Shown here: positions 34,206 to 42,522 of the stretch, in pieces | Layout of the letters: every line of letters begins with the position of its first letter | Numbering within the stretch: position 1 is the stretch's first letter | NCBI GenBank assembly: GCA_030594645.1 | Contig: JAUVEU010000016.1 | Location: 1 to 47,691, forward strand | Direction of reading: 5' to 3' | Length of the DNA stretch: 47,691 nucleotides | DNA from: Candidatus Aegiribacteria sp. | GTDB taxonomy: Bacteria; Fermentibacterota; Fermentibacteria; Fermentibacterales; JCC-6 | Position numbers and translations under genes: made by a program | The notes under the pieces: generated by a model | Told to the model about the DNA's origin: nothing | Database searches by the model: none | Seen by the model: the letters and a program-made list of their open reading frames with translations, nothing else

Positions 34206-36193
34206 TGGCTGACAGAGAAATGATAACAATCGAAATTGACGGAAAATCGGTCTCGGTTGAAAAAGATACAACTATTCTTGAAGCAGCTCAAAGTATTGAT
34301 ATATACATTCCTGCCCTCTGTAGCAGTGAACTAGTAGAACCATATGCGGCGTGCAGGCTCTGCATTGTGGAAGTTGATGACGGAAGAAAAACAAAGCTTG
34401 TTACTTCGTGTAATTATCCTGTTAGAAGACCAATCAAAGTTTACACCTCTTCGAAAAAGGTACTCAGGAACAGGAAAATCACTCTGGAGATGATGCTTTC
34501 CAGGTGGCCCAACGTACAGGTAATCAAAGATCTCGCAAAGAACGCCGGAATTGAAAAAGCCCGCTATCAGCACCCCGCTGTCGACCTGAATCCAAATGCC
34601 TGCATTCTGTGCGGTCTCTGCATGAGAATTTGCGAACAGGGCATCTGGGAAAATATCATTAACTTCACTAACAGGGGCGCGGAAAGGGCGGTTCGCATGC
34701 CTTACGATTCCGAGCAGCCTCACTGCGTTGGATGCGGCGCCTGCGCTGAAATATGTCCCACCGGGGCAATAACAATGGTGGACGACCCAAATCAGCCCTA
34801 CGATGCCGAAATGATAAGAAAAGCCGGCATGAGGATAACTAAGGAAATGATAAAGTATGACGAGGAGCAGTGCGACATGCGCGGAGTTGGAACCGCTCAT
34901 CTCGTTGAGATAATGGATGCATACGACCTCCTTCCCGTTATGAACTACCGCTATGGCAAGCACGAAGAGACTCCAAAGATCAGCTCCGATATCTTCAGAA
35001 AATACTTTACAAAAGGTAAACCTGACGGATGCTGGCTCGGATGCACAATGGCCTGCGCCAAGGCTATCGAGGACTTTGAACTGAAAACCGGCCCTTACAA
35101 GGGTGAGAAAGTCCTTGTTGATGGCCCGGAGTATGAAACACTTGGCGGTTCATCCAATATGGGAATCTTTGATCCTTATTTCGTTGCCGAGTACAACTTC
35201 TACTGCGATACGTATGGGCTTGATACGATATCCTTCTCAACAGGAACATCCTTTGTCATGGAATGTTACGAAGCAGGTGTTCTTGATAAGGAAAAAACCG
35301 GAGGGCTTGAAATCCCCTTCGGCGCTAAAGACGCAGCGCTTGAGCTTCTTCACCAGATAGGTCGTGGAGAAGGCTTCGGCCTTATAGTCGGCAAGGGCAT
35401 CCGTTACATGAAAAAGTACTTCGTAGAGAATTTCGGTGCCGATCCGGACTTTGTGTTTGATATCGGCATGGAAGCCAAGGGCATGGAATACTCGGAATAC
35501 GTGACCAAGGAATCCCTTGCCCAGCAGGGCGGTTACGGCATAGCCCTTAAAGGCGCCCAGCATGACGAAGCATGGCTAATCTTCATGGACATGGTTAACA
35601 AACAGATACCAACCTTTGAAGATAAGGCGGAAGCTCTTCATTACTTTCCCATGTGGAGAACCTGGTTCAGCCTATGCGGGCTATGCAAACTTCCGTGGAA
35701 CGATGTTGAACCTGCGGACAATGCTGAAACAGATGAACCTGCAAAAGTCCCCGCACACGTCCAGGGGTACTGCGAGTTCTTTGAAGGTGTAACAGGAAAA
35801 CCTCAGACCATGGACAGCCTGATAAGGATGTCCGAGAAAGTCTATAACTTCCAGCGAGTGTTCAACCTGAAAATGGGTTTTGGAAGACGCGAACATGATG
35901 TAATTCCTTACAGATCCGCAGGCCCTGTCACAGTCGAGGAATACGAATCTCGTCAGGAAAGATACGATACTCAGCTTCGCGAAGATGTGGGCATCGATCC
36001 CACCGGAATGTCCTCTGAAGAAAAGGTTGCAGCTACTCGTAAATTCAGGGAAGCACAGTACGAACATCTGCTGGACGCTGTATACAAGCGCAGGGGATGG
36101 ACGAACGATGGTGTTCCTACTGTCGCCAAGCTAATTGAGCTGGGAGTGGATTTCCCCGATGTAATTGAGCTTGTAAAGAAGCACGGAGGATAA
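34205..36193 (+). CDS. Fusion of a NuoG-like Fe-S N-terminus with the C-terminal domains of aldehyde ferredoxin oxidoreductase
   Basis: A 662-residue fusion. Residues 1-75 are a [2Fe-2S] plant-type domain (Cys39, Cys50, Cys53, Cys69); 130-190 hold two [4Fe-4S] clusters (Cys133, 136, 139, 143 and Cys174, 177, 180, 184). From about residue 215 the protein matches AOR domains 2 and 3: GCWLGCTMACAKA (Cys276, 280, 284, a Cx3Cx3C spacing where the family normally has Cx2Cx3C), DGPEYETLGGSSNMGIFD, YGLDTISFSTG, and SLCGLCKLPW with Cys491 and Cys494, the last likely equivalent to the fourth cluster Cys. The AOR N-domain is absent and lies on 31069-31878. Start ATG 34205 has GGAGGT; the open frame to 34145 only overlaps the previous gene. 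Confidence 0.92.
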   Translation: MADREMITIEIDGKSVSVEKDTTILEAAQSIDIYIPALCSSELVEPYAACRLCIVEVDDGRKTKLVTSCNYPVRRPIKVYTSSKKVLRNRKITLEMMLSRWPNVQVIKDLAKNAGIEKARYQHPAVDLNPNACILCGLCMRICEQGIWENIINFTNRGAERAVRMPYDSEQPHCVGCGACAEICPTGAITMVDDPNQPYDAEMIRKAGMRITKEMIKYDEEQCDMRGVGTAHLVEIMDAYDLLPVMNYRYGKHEETPKISSDIFRKYFTKGKPDGCWLGCTMACAKAIEDFELKTGPYKGEKVLVDGPEYETLGGSSNMGIFDPYFVAEYNFYCDTYGLDTISFSTGTSFVMECYEAGVLDKEKTGGLEIPFGAKDAALELLHQIGRGEGFGLIVGKGIRYMKKYFVENFGADPDFVFDIGMEAKGMEYSEYVTKESLAQQGGYGIALKGAQHDEAWLIFMDMVNKQIPTFEDKAEALHYFPMWRTWFSLCGLCKLPWNDVEPADNAETDEPAKVPAHVQGYCEFFEGVTGKPQTMDSLIRMSEKVYNFQRVFNLKMGFGRREHDVIPYRSAGPVTVEEYESRQERYDTQLREDVGIDPTGMSSEEKVAATRKFREAQYEHLLDAVYKRRGWTNDGVPTVAKLIELGVDFPDVIELVKKHGG

Positions 36194-36199
36194 TCAGAT

Positions 36200-36232
36200 A
36201 ACAGGCGGGAACTCTTTACGTTCCCGCCTGTT
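36200..36232. terminator. Strong 13-bp hairpin between the AOR fusion gene and the sulfur carrier gene
   Basis: AACAGGCGGGAAC (36200-36212) and GTTCCCGCCTGTT (36220-36232) pair perfectly around the 7-base loop TCTTTAC, 6 bases after the AOR stop and 8 bases before ATG 36241. No T run follows. It may lower or attenuate expression of the carrier, or stabilise the upstream mRNA. Confidence 0.6.
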
Positions 36233-36240
36233 CAACAATC

Positions 36241-36438
36241 ATGATAACCGTCAATGGAATAACACTCGACTGGTATGAAGGTAAAACCGTCCACGATGTT
36301 ATACAGGAAATGAATTACCTCTTTCCCCTTCTTATCGCACGAATTAACGGAAAACTCATACCCAGAAACAAGTACGATTCAACAGAAATACCCGATGAAG
36401 CAACTGTAGACATAATCCACCTGATGTCAGGCGGATAA
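36241..36438 (+). CDS. MoaD/ThiS-like sulfur carrier protein
   Basis: A 65-residue beta-grasp protein ending HLMSGG. The C-terminal Gly-Gly is the site that an E1-like enzyme adenylates and then thiolates. It would give sulfur to the dithiolene of the pterin cofactor needed by the tungsten enzyme, or to thiamin. Its place at the end of the AOR operon supports the former; the ThiF-like protein at 30295-30903 is the obvious partner. The ATG at 36241 lies 8 bases after a strong hairpin and has no Shine-Dalgarno sequence. Confidence 0.88.
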   Translation: MITVNGITLDWYEGKTVHDVIQEMNYLFPLLIARINGKLIPRNKYDSTEIPDEATVDIIHLMSGG

Positions 36439-36656
36439 ATGCCTGGAGGACTACACTTCCTGATAGGATGACGTCGACATTATCCATCCTCTTCTTTTTA
36501 TTGAGGTTGTCGTTAGTCTGTCGAGTGAATTATTATTGTATGTTCTATATAGCAGACTGAGAAGTAATCTGGAAATGCCGGGATGATCTTCATCATTATG
36601 CTATTAAATTCAAATTGATACTTAATTAAGTGTAATTTGAGAAAGGAAGTGTTCTT

Positions 36657-37352
36657 ATGAAAATGTGCGTTTTTGCTCTTGTCATAATCGTAGCTTTTGC
36701 TTTCACTTCTGATGATATAGTACTCAACGGCTCTAACTACACCGTGGGTGGTAGCCCTGTAAGCATCGATGGCTTAGCCTATTCACAGACATGGGTCCTC
36801 GATCTTGCCACACACGGTGTCAGTATATACGGCGCCGGTGACCGCTGGGCCTGTGATGATTTTGTGCTTGTCGGTGACTGGGAACTGAATCAGATTGTCA
36901 TATGGATGATCTGGACTGGCGAAATCGGCACAGCCATGAACGTAGTTTTCTCAGAAGATGATGGTAGTCAAGATCCCAACAACGCAACCACAGTATGGAG
37001 CGAATCTTTGCCCGCTGATAACGTCTTCGCTGATGAATGGGAATCATCCAGTGGCACTCCTTATGACATCTTCGAATTCACCGGCACAATCAGCGCGGAT
37101 GCATATCCTGCTCTTTCAGATGGAGTAACTTACTGGATCGAAGTCCAGGCTGATGTTGTCGATAACTGCTTCGTAATGCTCCTTGATAATATTACCGGCA
37201 GCACCGTCTGGTACAACGATGGCTCAGGTATTTGGGTGAGTACTATCGATCACCCTGAGATGGGATGGTCAACCGATCTGTTCGTTGATCTCTATGGTGA
37301 TTGTACGGCATTTGAATCAAGTACATGGGGTGACATCAAGTCACTTTTCTAA
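36657..37352 (+). CDS. Secreted protein of unknown function, paralogue 1
   Basis: A 231-residue exported protein with a signal peptide ending at about VAFAFTS. The mature part is acidic and rich in Asp, Trp and Gly, with motifs AGDRWACDDFVL, GDWELNQIVIWMIW, DPNNATTVWSE and WYNDGSG. The pattern of alternating strands suggests a beta-sandwich, perhaps a carbohydrate-binding or surface-layer domain; I do not recognise the family. It has a close paralogue at 37725-38414 (roughly 70 percent identical by eye) that shares flanks and terminator. Both end in TWGDIKSLF. The start has AAAGGAAGTG. A 12-bp palindrome, ACTTAATTAAGT, lies at 36620-36631 upstream. Confidence 0.8.
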   Translation: MKMCVFALVIIVAFAFTSDDIVLNGSNYTVGGSPVSIDGLAYSQTWVLDLATHGVSIYGAGDRWACDDFVLVGDWELNQIVIWMIWTGEIGTAMNVVFSEDDGSQDPNNATTVWSESLPADNVFADEWESSSGTPYDIFEFTGTISADAYPALSDGVTYWIEVQADVVDNCFVMLLDNITGSTVWYNDGSGIWVSTIDHPEMGWSTDLFVDLYGDCTAFESSTWGDIKSLF

Positions 37353-37376
37353 TTCTGGTTGATTCAATCTGTTAAA

Positions 37377-37410
37377 CAACAGGGGAAGGGCGTTTGCCCT
37401 TCCCCTGTTG
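37377..37410 (+). terminator. Terminator hairpin after secreted paralogue 1
   Basis: CAACAGGGGAAGGGC (37377-37391) and GCCCTTCCCCTGTTG (37396-37410) pair over 15 bp around GTTT. CGTTCTTC follows. It lies 25 bases after the stop and recurs in copy 2 at 38440-38469. Confidence 0.75.
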
Positions 37411-37483
37411 CGTTCTTCAGATTCAGGATAGCATGTGATACTGGTACTACGACACCTGTAGACTATGAAAAACCCAGCAAATT

Positions 37484-37545
37484 TGGGAGTGGATTTCCCC
37501 GATGTAATTGAGCTTGTCAAGAAGCACGGAGGATAATCAGATAAC
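37484..37545 (+). pseudogene. 62-base copy of the AOR fusion gene 3' end
   Basis: These bases match 36141-36202, the last codons and stop of the AOR fusion gene plus the next 9 bases, at 61 of 62 positions. There is no start, so it is not translated. It marks the left boundary of the second copy of the tandem duplication. Its near-identity contrasts with the more diverged paralogous genes nearby. Confidence 0.85.
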
Positions 37546-37724
37546 TTCCCTGCCCCTTTCTTCAGTCCATGTTGTCATTAGTATATCAAGTGAGTTATTA
37601 TTATATGTTCTGTACAACAGTTTGGGAGTTATTCCGTAAAATGCGGTATAATTATCAGAAGTTACTATAAATGGTACAACAGTACTTAAATCAGTATACT
37701 TAAAGTAAGAGAGGAAGTGTTCTT

Positions 37725-38414
37725 ATGAAGATGTACGTTTTTGCTCTTGTCATAATCGTAGCTACTGCTTTTACAGCGGATGATATGGAACTTATCGGCG
37801 CTAACAGCACCGAGGGCGGTAGCCCAGTAAGTATTGATGGTTTAGCCTATTCACAGACGTGGAATGTCGATATTGCTACACACGGTTTCAGTATATACGC
37901 CGCCGGTGATCGCTGGGTCTGTGATGATTTTGTACTTACCGGTGACTGGGAACTGAATCAGGTTGTCGTATGGATGATCTGGCTTGGGGAAATGGGCTCA
38001 ATCATGAACATCGCTTTCGCGGAGGACGATGGCAGTGCAGACCCCAACAACGCAACCACAGTATGGAGTGAAGCTGTTCCCGCTGCTAACGTCTTCGCTG
38101 ATGAATGGGAAACATCAGGTGGAGATTGGTATGACATCTACGAATACACCTGCACAATCAGCGCAGATGCATATCCGGTTCTTTCAGATGGAGTAGCTTA
38201 CTGGGTATATGTCCAGGCTGATGTTGTCGATAACTGCTTCGTAATGGTCAGTGATAATTACGTTGGCAGCAGCTGCTGGTACAACGACGGATCAGGCTTA
38301 TGGGTAATATCTGATGAATCCTTCGGATATGATTCTGATATGTTCTTTGATATCTATGGTGACTGTACAGCACTTGAATCAGGCACATGGGGTGATATCA
38401 AGTCACTTTTCTAG
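37725..38414 (+). CDS. Secreted protein of unknown function, paralogue 2
   Basis: A 229-residue exported protein with signal peptide (MKMYVFALVIIVATAF). It shares with paralogue 1 the motifs SPVSIDGLAYSQTW, AGDRWVCDDFVL, GDWELNQVVVWMIW, DPNNATTVWSEA and the terminal TWGDIKSLF. Differences cluster in the middle and near the last third. The start has GAGAGGAAGTG. It arose by the tandem duplication of 36141-37483. Unknown family; both copies look intact and are under separate terminators. Confidence 0.8.
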   Translation: MKMYVFALVIIVATAFTADDMELIGANSTEGGSPVSIDGLAYSQTWNVDIATHGFSIYAAGDRWVCDDFVLTGDWELNQVVVWMIWLGEMGSIMNIAFAEDDGSADPNNATTVWSEAVPAANVFADEWETSGGDWYDIYEYTCTISADAYPVLSDGVAYWVYVQADVVDNCFVMVSDNYVGSSCWYNDGSGLWVISDESFGYDSDMFFDIYGDCTALESGTWGDIKSLF

Positions 38415-38439
38415 TCTGACTGGATAAATTTGTTAAGCA

Positions 38440-38469
38440 GCAGGGGAAGGGCATTTGCCCTTCCCCTGC
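38440..38469 (+). terminator. Terminator hairpin after secreted paralogue 2
   Basis: GCAGGGGAAGGGC (38440-38452) and GCCCTTCCCCTGC (38457-38469) pair over 13 bp around ATTT. CGCTTTAG follows. It is the duplicated counterpart of 37377-37410. Confidence 0.7.
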
Positions 38470-38662
38470 CGCTTTAGCCCTGTTGCATCACAAGCACTCT
38501 ACTGCAAGCAGAAAAGAACTACTGGATAGAACCACGCAGAAACGTACTTAGATTCAGGATAGCATGTGATATCGGTACTACGACAGATGTAGGCTATGAA
38601 AAACCCAGTGAATTTGCTATATCTCAATATTAAGGGGTATCTTGAATGCAGGGAGGAAAAAC

Positions 38663-41600
38663 ATGCTTAATCTTGTTCCCCGCCTGATTTCACTGAATTT
38701 TTCTGATGGTAATCTTTCAGGATCTGTTTACGGAAGTGTATTGATATTCGATATATCAGGTTTCGCTTCAATGGCTGAGATCCTTTCCAGGCAAGGAAAA
38801 AGTGGAGCAGAAGTACTTTCAAATGCGCTGAACATCATCTATTCCAGAGGAATCCTGTCAATGATCAGGGGAAGCGGAGGTTTTGTATCCGGATTCAGCG
38901 GAGACTCATTTGCTGTAATCCTTCCGGGAACTGCGATAGAAAAGGCAGAAGCTTTTGGAAAGGAAATGCTTAATAAACTGACCCTGGCATCAGCATCTTC
39001 ATCTGCAAGAATCGTATTCAAAGCTGGAGGTTCTGATGGAACAATAGACTGGGGAATATTCGGAAGAGAGAGGAAGGGATGGTTCTTCTCTGGAGACGCA
39101 TTCAAAAGAGCCTTTCAAGCTCTTGAAAAACCTGAACAGGGAGGCTTTGCCTTATGCAGGGATAAAACTCCTGAAGAAAAAGCTTTTACTGCTGATAGAA
39201 TGGGAGGGCGAGCTCCAGAAAAAATTCTCGAAACAAGCTTTTTTCCCGAAAAATTGCTCAATTCGGAACCATATGGTGAGTTTAGAAGAGTTTTTCCTGT
39301 ATTTCTGACTCCAGTGAATGCTGAAGAAGATGACAAGAAGCTGATCAGCTCAATAGCCCAGGAAGTGATTCAGTCTTCAGTAGAAACAGGAGGGTTTTTC
39401 AATGGAGTTCACTACGACTCGAACGGATTCTATTTTCTGATCCTGTTTGGAGCTCCGGAAGCTCATGAGAATGATCTTGAACGTGCTTTAATTTTCTCCC
39501 GTCAGATACACAACTCTATTCCCTTTCCCATCAGAATAGCTATTTCTTCGGGAACCGTGTATGCGGGTTTTCTTGGTTTCAGGCAGATGGGAACCTATAC
39601 GGTTCTTGGAAGCCAGGTAAATATAGCTGCCCGGATAATGAGGTTTGAGAAAAATTCCGGCATTTATGTAAGTGACAAGGTTGCGAATAACACTGAGGGA
39701 TCAAGCACAGCAATCTCAGTCAGAGTTAAGGGTATGACCGACGAAGTCAATATTTTCAAGCTTGATAACAATACTGTTGAACCAGGTGGATATCCTTATG
39801 AGGGTAAACTTCTTGGAAGGGATAAAGAACTGCGGACAATTACCGGGTTGGCCCGAAAATCGGCTGATGATTCTAGTGGTAGTGTTTTTCTGGTTTCAGC
39901 CTCAGCGGGAACCGGCAAATCACATCTTCTATGGGAGGCTGGTAATATTCTGGAAACTCAGGGATTCCGAAGAATCCATCTGAGATGCGATGATATCATC
40001 AGACGAAGTTTTGGTCCATTTGTCACATTTCTGAGAGGTTATTTCCAGCAGAAGAGGGATTCTTCTTCCAGGGAGAATCTTGCTTCATTCAACCGGATAT
40101 TCCATGCCTTCTGTGCGAGTATAAAAAACCAGTACCCCGACAGGGTTCAGGAACTTGAAAGAACCGTATCATTTCTCTCAGCGCTTCTTGGTATTGATAT
40201 GCCCGGATCCCTCTACCATCAGGTCGGACCGGAAGGAAAGCAGGAAAATACAATTACAGCTCTGAAGGAGTTCTTTCTCGGTATGGTTCTGCCTGAACCA
40301 CTCTTTATGGTTATAGACGATATTCAATGGCTTGATGACAGTTCCGAATCCCTTGTAAGAAGTATGACCAGAAATCTGGACAATCTTCCCATTGTTTTCG
40401 CTCTTGCGGCCAGGACACATGATGACGGCTCAATAATAGAAATCCCTTCTGATAAGAAATCTTTTGTTATTAGCCTTGAACCCCTTCAACAGCAGACACT
40501 TCCCGAACTTGTAAAGGATGTTCTGGGAGGAATACCCGGACCCGACCTGGAAAAATTCCTTGCGACACACTCCCGTATGAACCCATTCTATCTTCGGCAG
40601 TACGCGGTATATCTTGCCGAATCAGGTTCCATAAAAAATAAGAATAACATCATCACCCTCTCCGCGTCTCCCGATATGATTCCAAGAGGAATCGTCGACC
40701 TCCTGATGGCACGAATTGACCGTCTGTCAGGTGATCTAAAAAGAGTTGTAAAAACAGCTTCGGTTCTGGGTTTTGAGTTCAATACCAGGATTCTTTCCGC
40801 CATGCTCACAGGCAGAGAACTTGCGCCGCTGCTCAGCAATGGTGCAGAAGAAAGACTCTGGTCATCTATTTCAGAAATCGTGTACATTTTTCAACACTCT
40901 CTTCTCAGGGAAACAGCATACAGCATTCAGCTTGAAAGTGAGCTTGTTAAACTCCACAGTATAGCAGCCAGTGCGATTGAAAATATTTATCCGGGTGATG
41001 AGACATTTTTTCCTGATCTTGCATATCACTGGGACAAAGCTAAAGATAGCGAGACAGCCTATTTTTATCTTGATAAAGTCCTTCAGGCCGCGGAAAAAAC
41101 CGGTGATGTTAAACTTAGTTACAAGTGCGTTGTCAGGTTGCGGGAACTCCTTGAGACTCTGCCGGACATGAAGGATCAGTTAATAGGCGTAATGATAAAA
41201 GAAATCCAGATCCTTGGGATATTCGCAAGATGCAGGGAAGCTGTCGAACTGGCCAGGAAAACTGAAGAACTTGCTTTGTCCACAGGAGACAGAAAACGCT
41301 ACGCAGAAGCAATGGGCATGCGCGCATGGCTTACCTCCCGCCTTGGAGACTTGAAGACAGCCCTGGAGGTAAATGAGAAAGCACTCGAGATTCATAATGA
41401 ACTTGGATATCTGAGGGGTATATACGAATCTACCGGGTATCTTGCAGCTATCATGTTCATGAAAGGCCATGTAAGTGAAGCCAGAATACTGTTTGAGAAA
41501 CAACTTAGAGTGTTTGAAGAGATGAAGAATGATGATGAAAGCAACGCCAAGGTGTACAATAATATGGCATCTACAGCAGTCGATCTTACCGAGAAACAGC

Positions 41601-42436
41601 AGATTCTCGAAAAAGCAATTGATGTTGCAAAACAACACAAGGATAAACGGCTGCATTCAGTAAGTCTTGGAAATCTTGCGGATGTATTTCACAATAAGAA
41701 TCAATTTGAAGAAGCAGCAATGACTTACCAGAAAGCACTGGATATCGCAAGAGAAATTGGTGACAGGTACTACATATCCTATCACTCATGCGGATTAGCA
41801 ATACTGAAGACCGATAAGGGAGACTACTCTCAGGCGGTGAAGATGCTTCAGGAATATTATGAAACCTCCCGTGAAACAGGTATTCGTTACGGCGAGGGGG
41901 AAGCACTTGGTTACATGGCGGTTGCTCTAATGAAACAGGGTGAGCTCGAGCGGGCCCTGAGCACTTTCGATCAGGCGATACTGATTTTCCAGGAACTGGA
42001 TTATGTCCACTATATCTACTACTTTCAGGCGGATAGAGCGCGTACTCTTTTCCTGCTCGGAAGGCTTCAGGAAGCGGAAGCTGCCGTCAGAGAGTCCAAT
42101 TCTCTGATAAAAGAGCAGGAAAAACCTGAAGCTATGCCTGAAAACGATTCTCTCCTGCAGAGAATTCGTTTTGAGAACGCTGAAACTCTCGAGGAAAAGC
42201 TGAATTGCATCAGGAGTATTCAGAAAATAATCTCTGAAGCATCCGATCCTGTCAGCATTGTTGTTCCTGCACATGATCTCTGGCAACTGATTCAGATCCC
42301 AGGGGATGATATACCTGAAGAATTCTCACCGGCAATATTGAGGGAGGAACTCGTTGACATTCTCGACAGGGCTGCCAGGGAAAAGCCTACCTATGATATC
42401 ATCTCGATGCGGGATGAAATTAGAAACTTTACTTAG
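38663..42436 (+). CDS. Soluble adenylyl cyclase-like protein: two class III cyclase domains, ATPase, TPR
   Basis: A 1257-residue cytoplasmic protein. ATG 38663 has GGGAGG; an in-frame TTG at 38642 is a weaker start. Domain C1 (about 20-165) has metal Asp residues at Asp30 (FDISGF) and Asp81 (GFSGDSF) but no Asn/Arg transition-state pair. Domain C2 (about 210-370) lacks the first Asp but has VNIAAR in LGSQVNIAARIM. Together they would form one active site, as in animal soluble adenylyl cyclase. An AAA/STAND-type ATPase follows with Walker A SASAGTGKSHLL (about 413-424) and Walker B FMVIDDIQWLDDSS (near 548). The rest is mostly TPR-like helices (about 790-1150). It may sense bicarbonate or metabolite state through the helical part; the product (cAMP) is inferred. 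Confidence 0.88.
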   Translation: MLNLVPRLISLNFSDGNLSGSVYGSVLIFDISGFASMAEILSRQGKSGAEVLSNALNIIYSRGILSMIRGSGGFVSGFSGDSFAVILPGTAIEKAEAFGKEMLNKLTLASASSSARIVFKAGGSDGTIDWGIFGRERKGWFFSGDAFKRAFQALEKPEQGGFALCRDKTPEEKAFTADRMGGRAPEKILETSFFPEKLLNSEPYGEFRRVFPVFLTPVNAEEDDKKLISSIAQEVIQSSVETGGFFNGVHYDSNGFYFLILFGAPEAHENDLERALIFSRQIHNSIPFPIRIAISSGTVYAGFLGFRQMGTYTVLGSQVNIAARIMRFEKNSGIYVSDKVANNTEGSSTAISVRVKGMTDEVNIFKLDNNTVEPGGYPYEGKLLGRDKELRTITGLARKSADDSSGSVFLVSASAGTGKSHLLWEAGNILETQGFRRIHLRCDDIIRRSFGPFVTFLRGYFQQKRDSSSRENLASFNRIFHAFCASIKNQYPDRVQELERTVSFLSALLGIDMPGSLYHQVGPEGKQENTITALKEFFLGMVLPEPLFMVIDDIQWLDDSSESLVRSMTRNLDNLPIVFALAARTHDDGSIIEIPSDKKSFVISLEPLQQQTLPELVKDVLGGIPGPDLEKFLATHSRMNPFYLRQYAVYLAESGSIKNKNNIITLSASPDMIPRGIVDLLMARIDRLSGDLKRVVKTASVLGFEFNTRILSAMLTGRELAPLLSNGAEERLWSSISEIVYIFQHSLLRETAYSIQLESELVKLHSIAASAIENIYPGDETFFPDLAYHWDKAKDSETAYFYLDKVLQAAEKTGDVKLSYKCVVRLRELLETLPDMKDQLIGVMIKEIQILGIFARCREAVELARKTEELALSTGDRKRYAEAMGMRAWLTSRLGDLKTALEVNEKALEIHNELGYLRGIYESTGYLAAIMFMKGHVSEARILFEKQLRVFEEMKNDDESNAKVYNNMASTAVDLTEKQQILEKAIDVAKQHKDKRLHSVSLGNLADVFHNKNQFEEAAMTYQKALDIAREIGDRYYISYHSCGLAILKTDKGDYSQAVKMLQEYYETSRETGIRYGEGEALGYMAVALMKQGELERALSTFDQAILIFQELDYVHYIYYFQADRARTLFLLGRLQEAEAAVRESNSLIKEQEKPEAMPENDSLLQRIRFENAETLEEKLNCIRSIQKIISEASDPVSIVVPAHDLWQLIQIPGDDIPEEFSPAILREELVDILDRAAREKPTYDIISMRDEIRNFT

Positions 42437-42493
42437 CCCACATTAAATCAGTCATTATAGAACAGACTCACTCTTTGAGGACTTCTCATAGTA

Positions 42494-42522
42494 GGAAGGA
42501 TTTAGCTTCCGCTTATTTTAAT
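42494..42522. terminator. Weak hairpin between convergent cyclase and beta-helix genes
   Basis: GGAAG (42494-42498) and CTTCC (42506-42510) pair around a 7-base loop, followed by GCTTATTTTA. It may stop transcription of the cyclase gene. Confidence 0.35.

Larger units (their letters stand above)
36141..37483. repeat. Tandem duplication, copy 1
   Basis: The unit runs from the last 50 coding bases of the AOR fusion gene to AAACCCAGCAAATT, and includes the sulfur carrier gene, the secreted protein at 36657-37352 and its terminator. Copy 2 follows directly at 37484. Confidence 0.7.
37484..38615. repeat. Tandem duplication, copy 2 (sulfur carrier deleted)
   Basis: The same unit as copy 1, beginning with the AOR end and closing with AAACCCAGTGAATTT. 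About 270 bases corresponding to the hairpin, the sulfur carrier gene and its downstream flank are missing. The leader, secreted gene and terminator are retained. Confidence 0.7.

Noticed and set aside
37484-37545. An attachment site or integrase target generated by a 62-base direct repeat
   Set aside because: No integrase or tRNA is present, and the shared right flanks show a plain tandem duplication.
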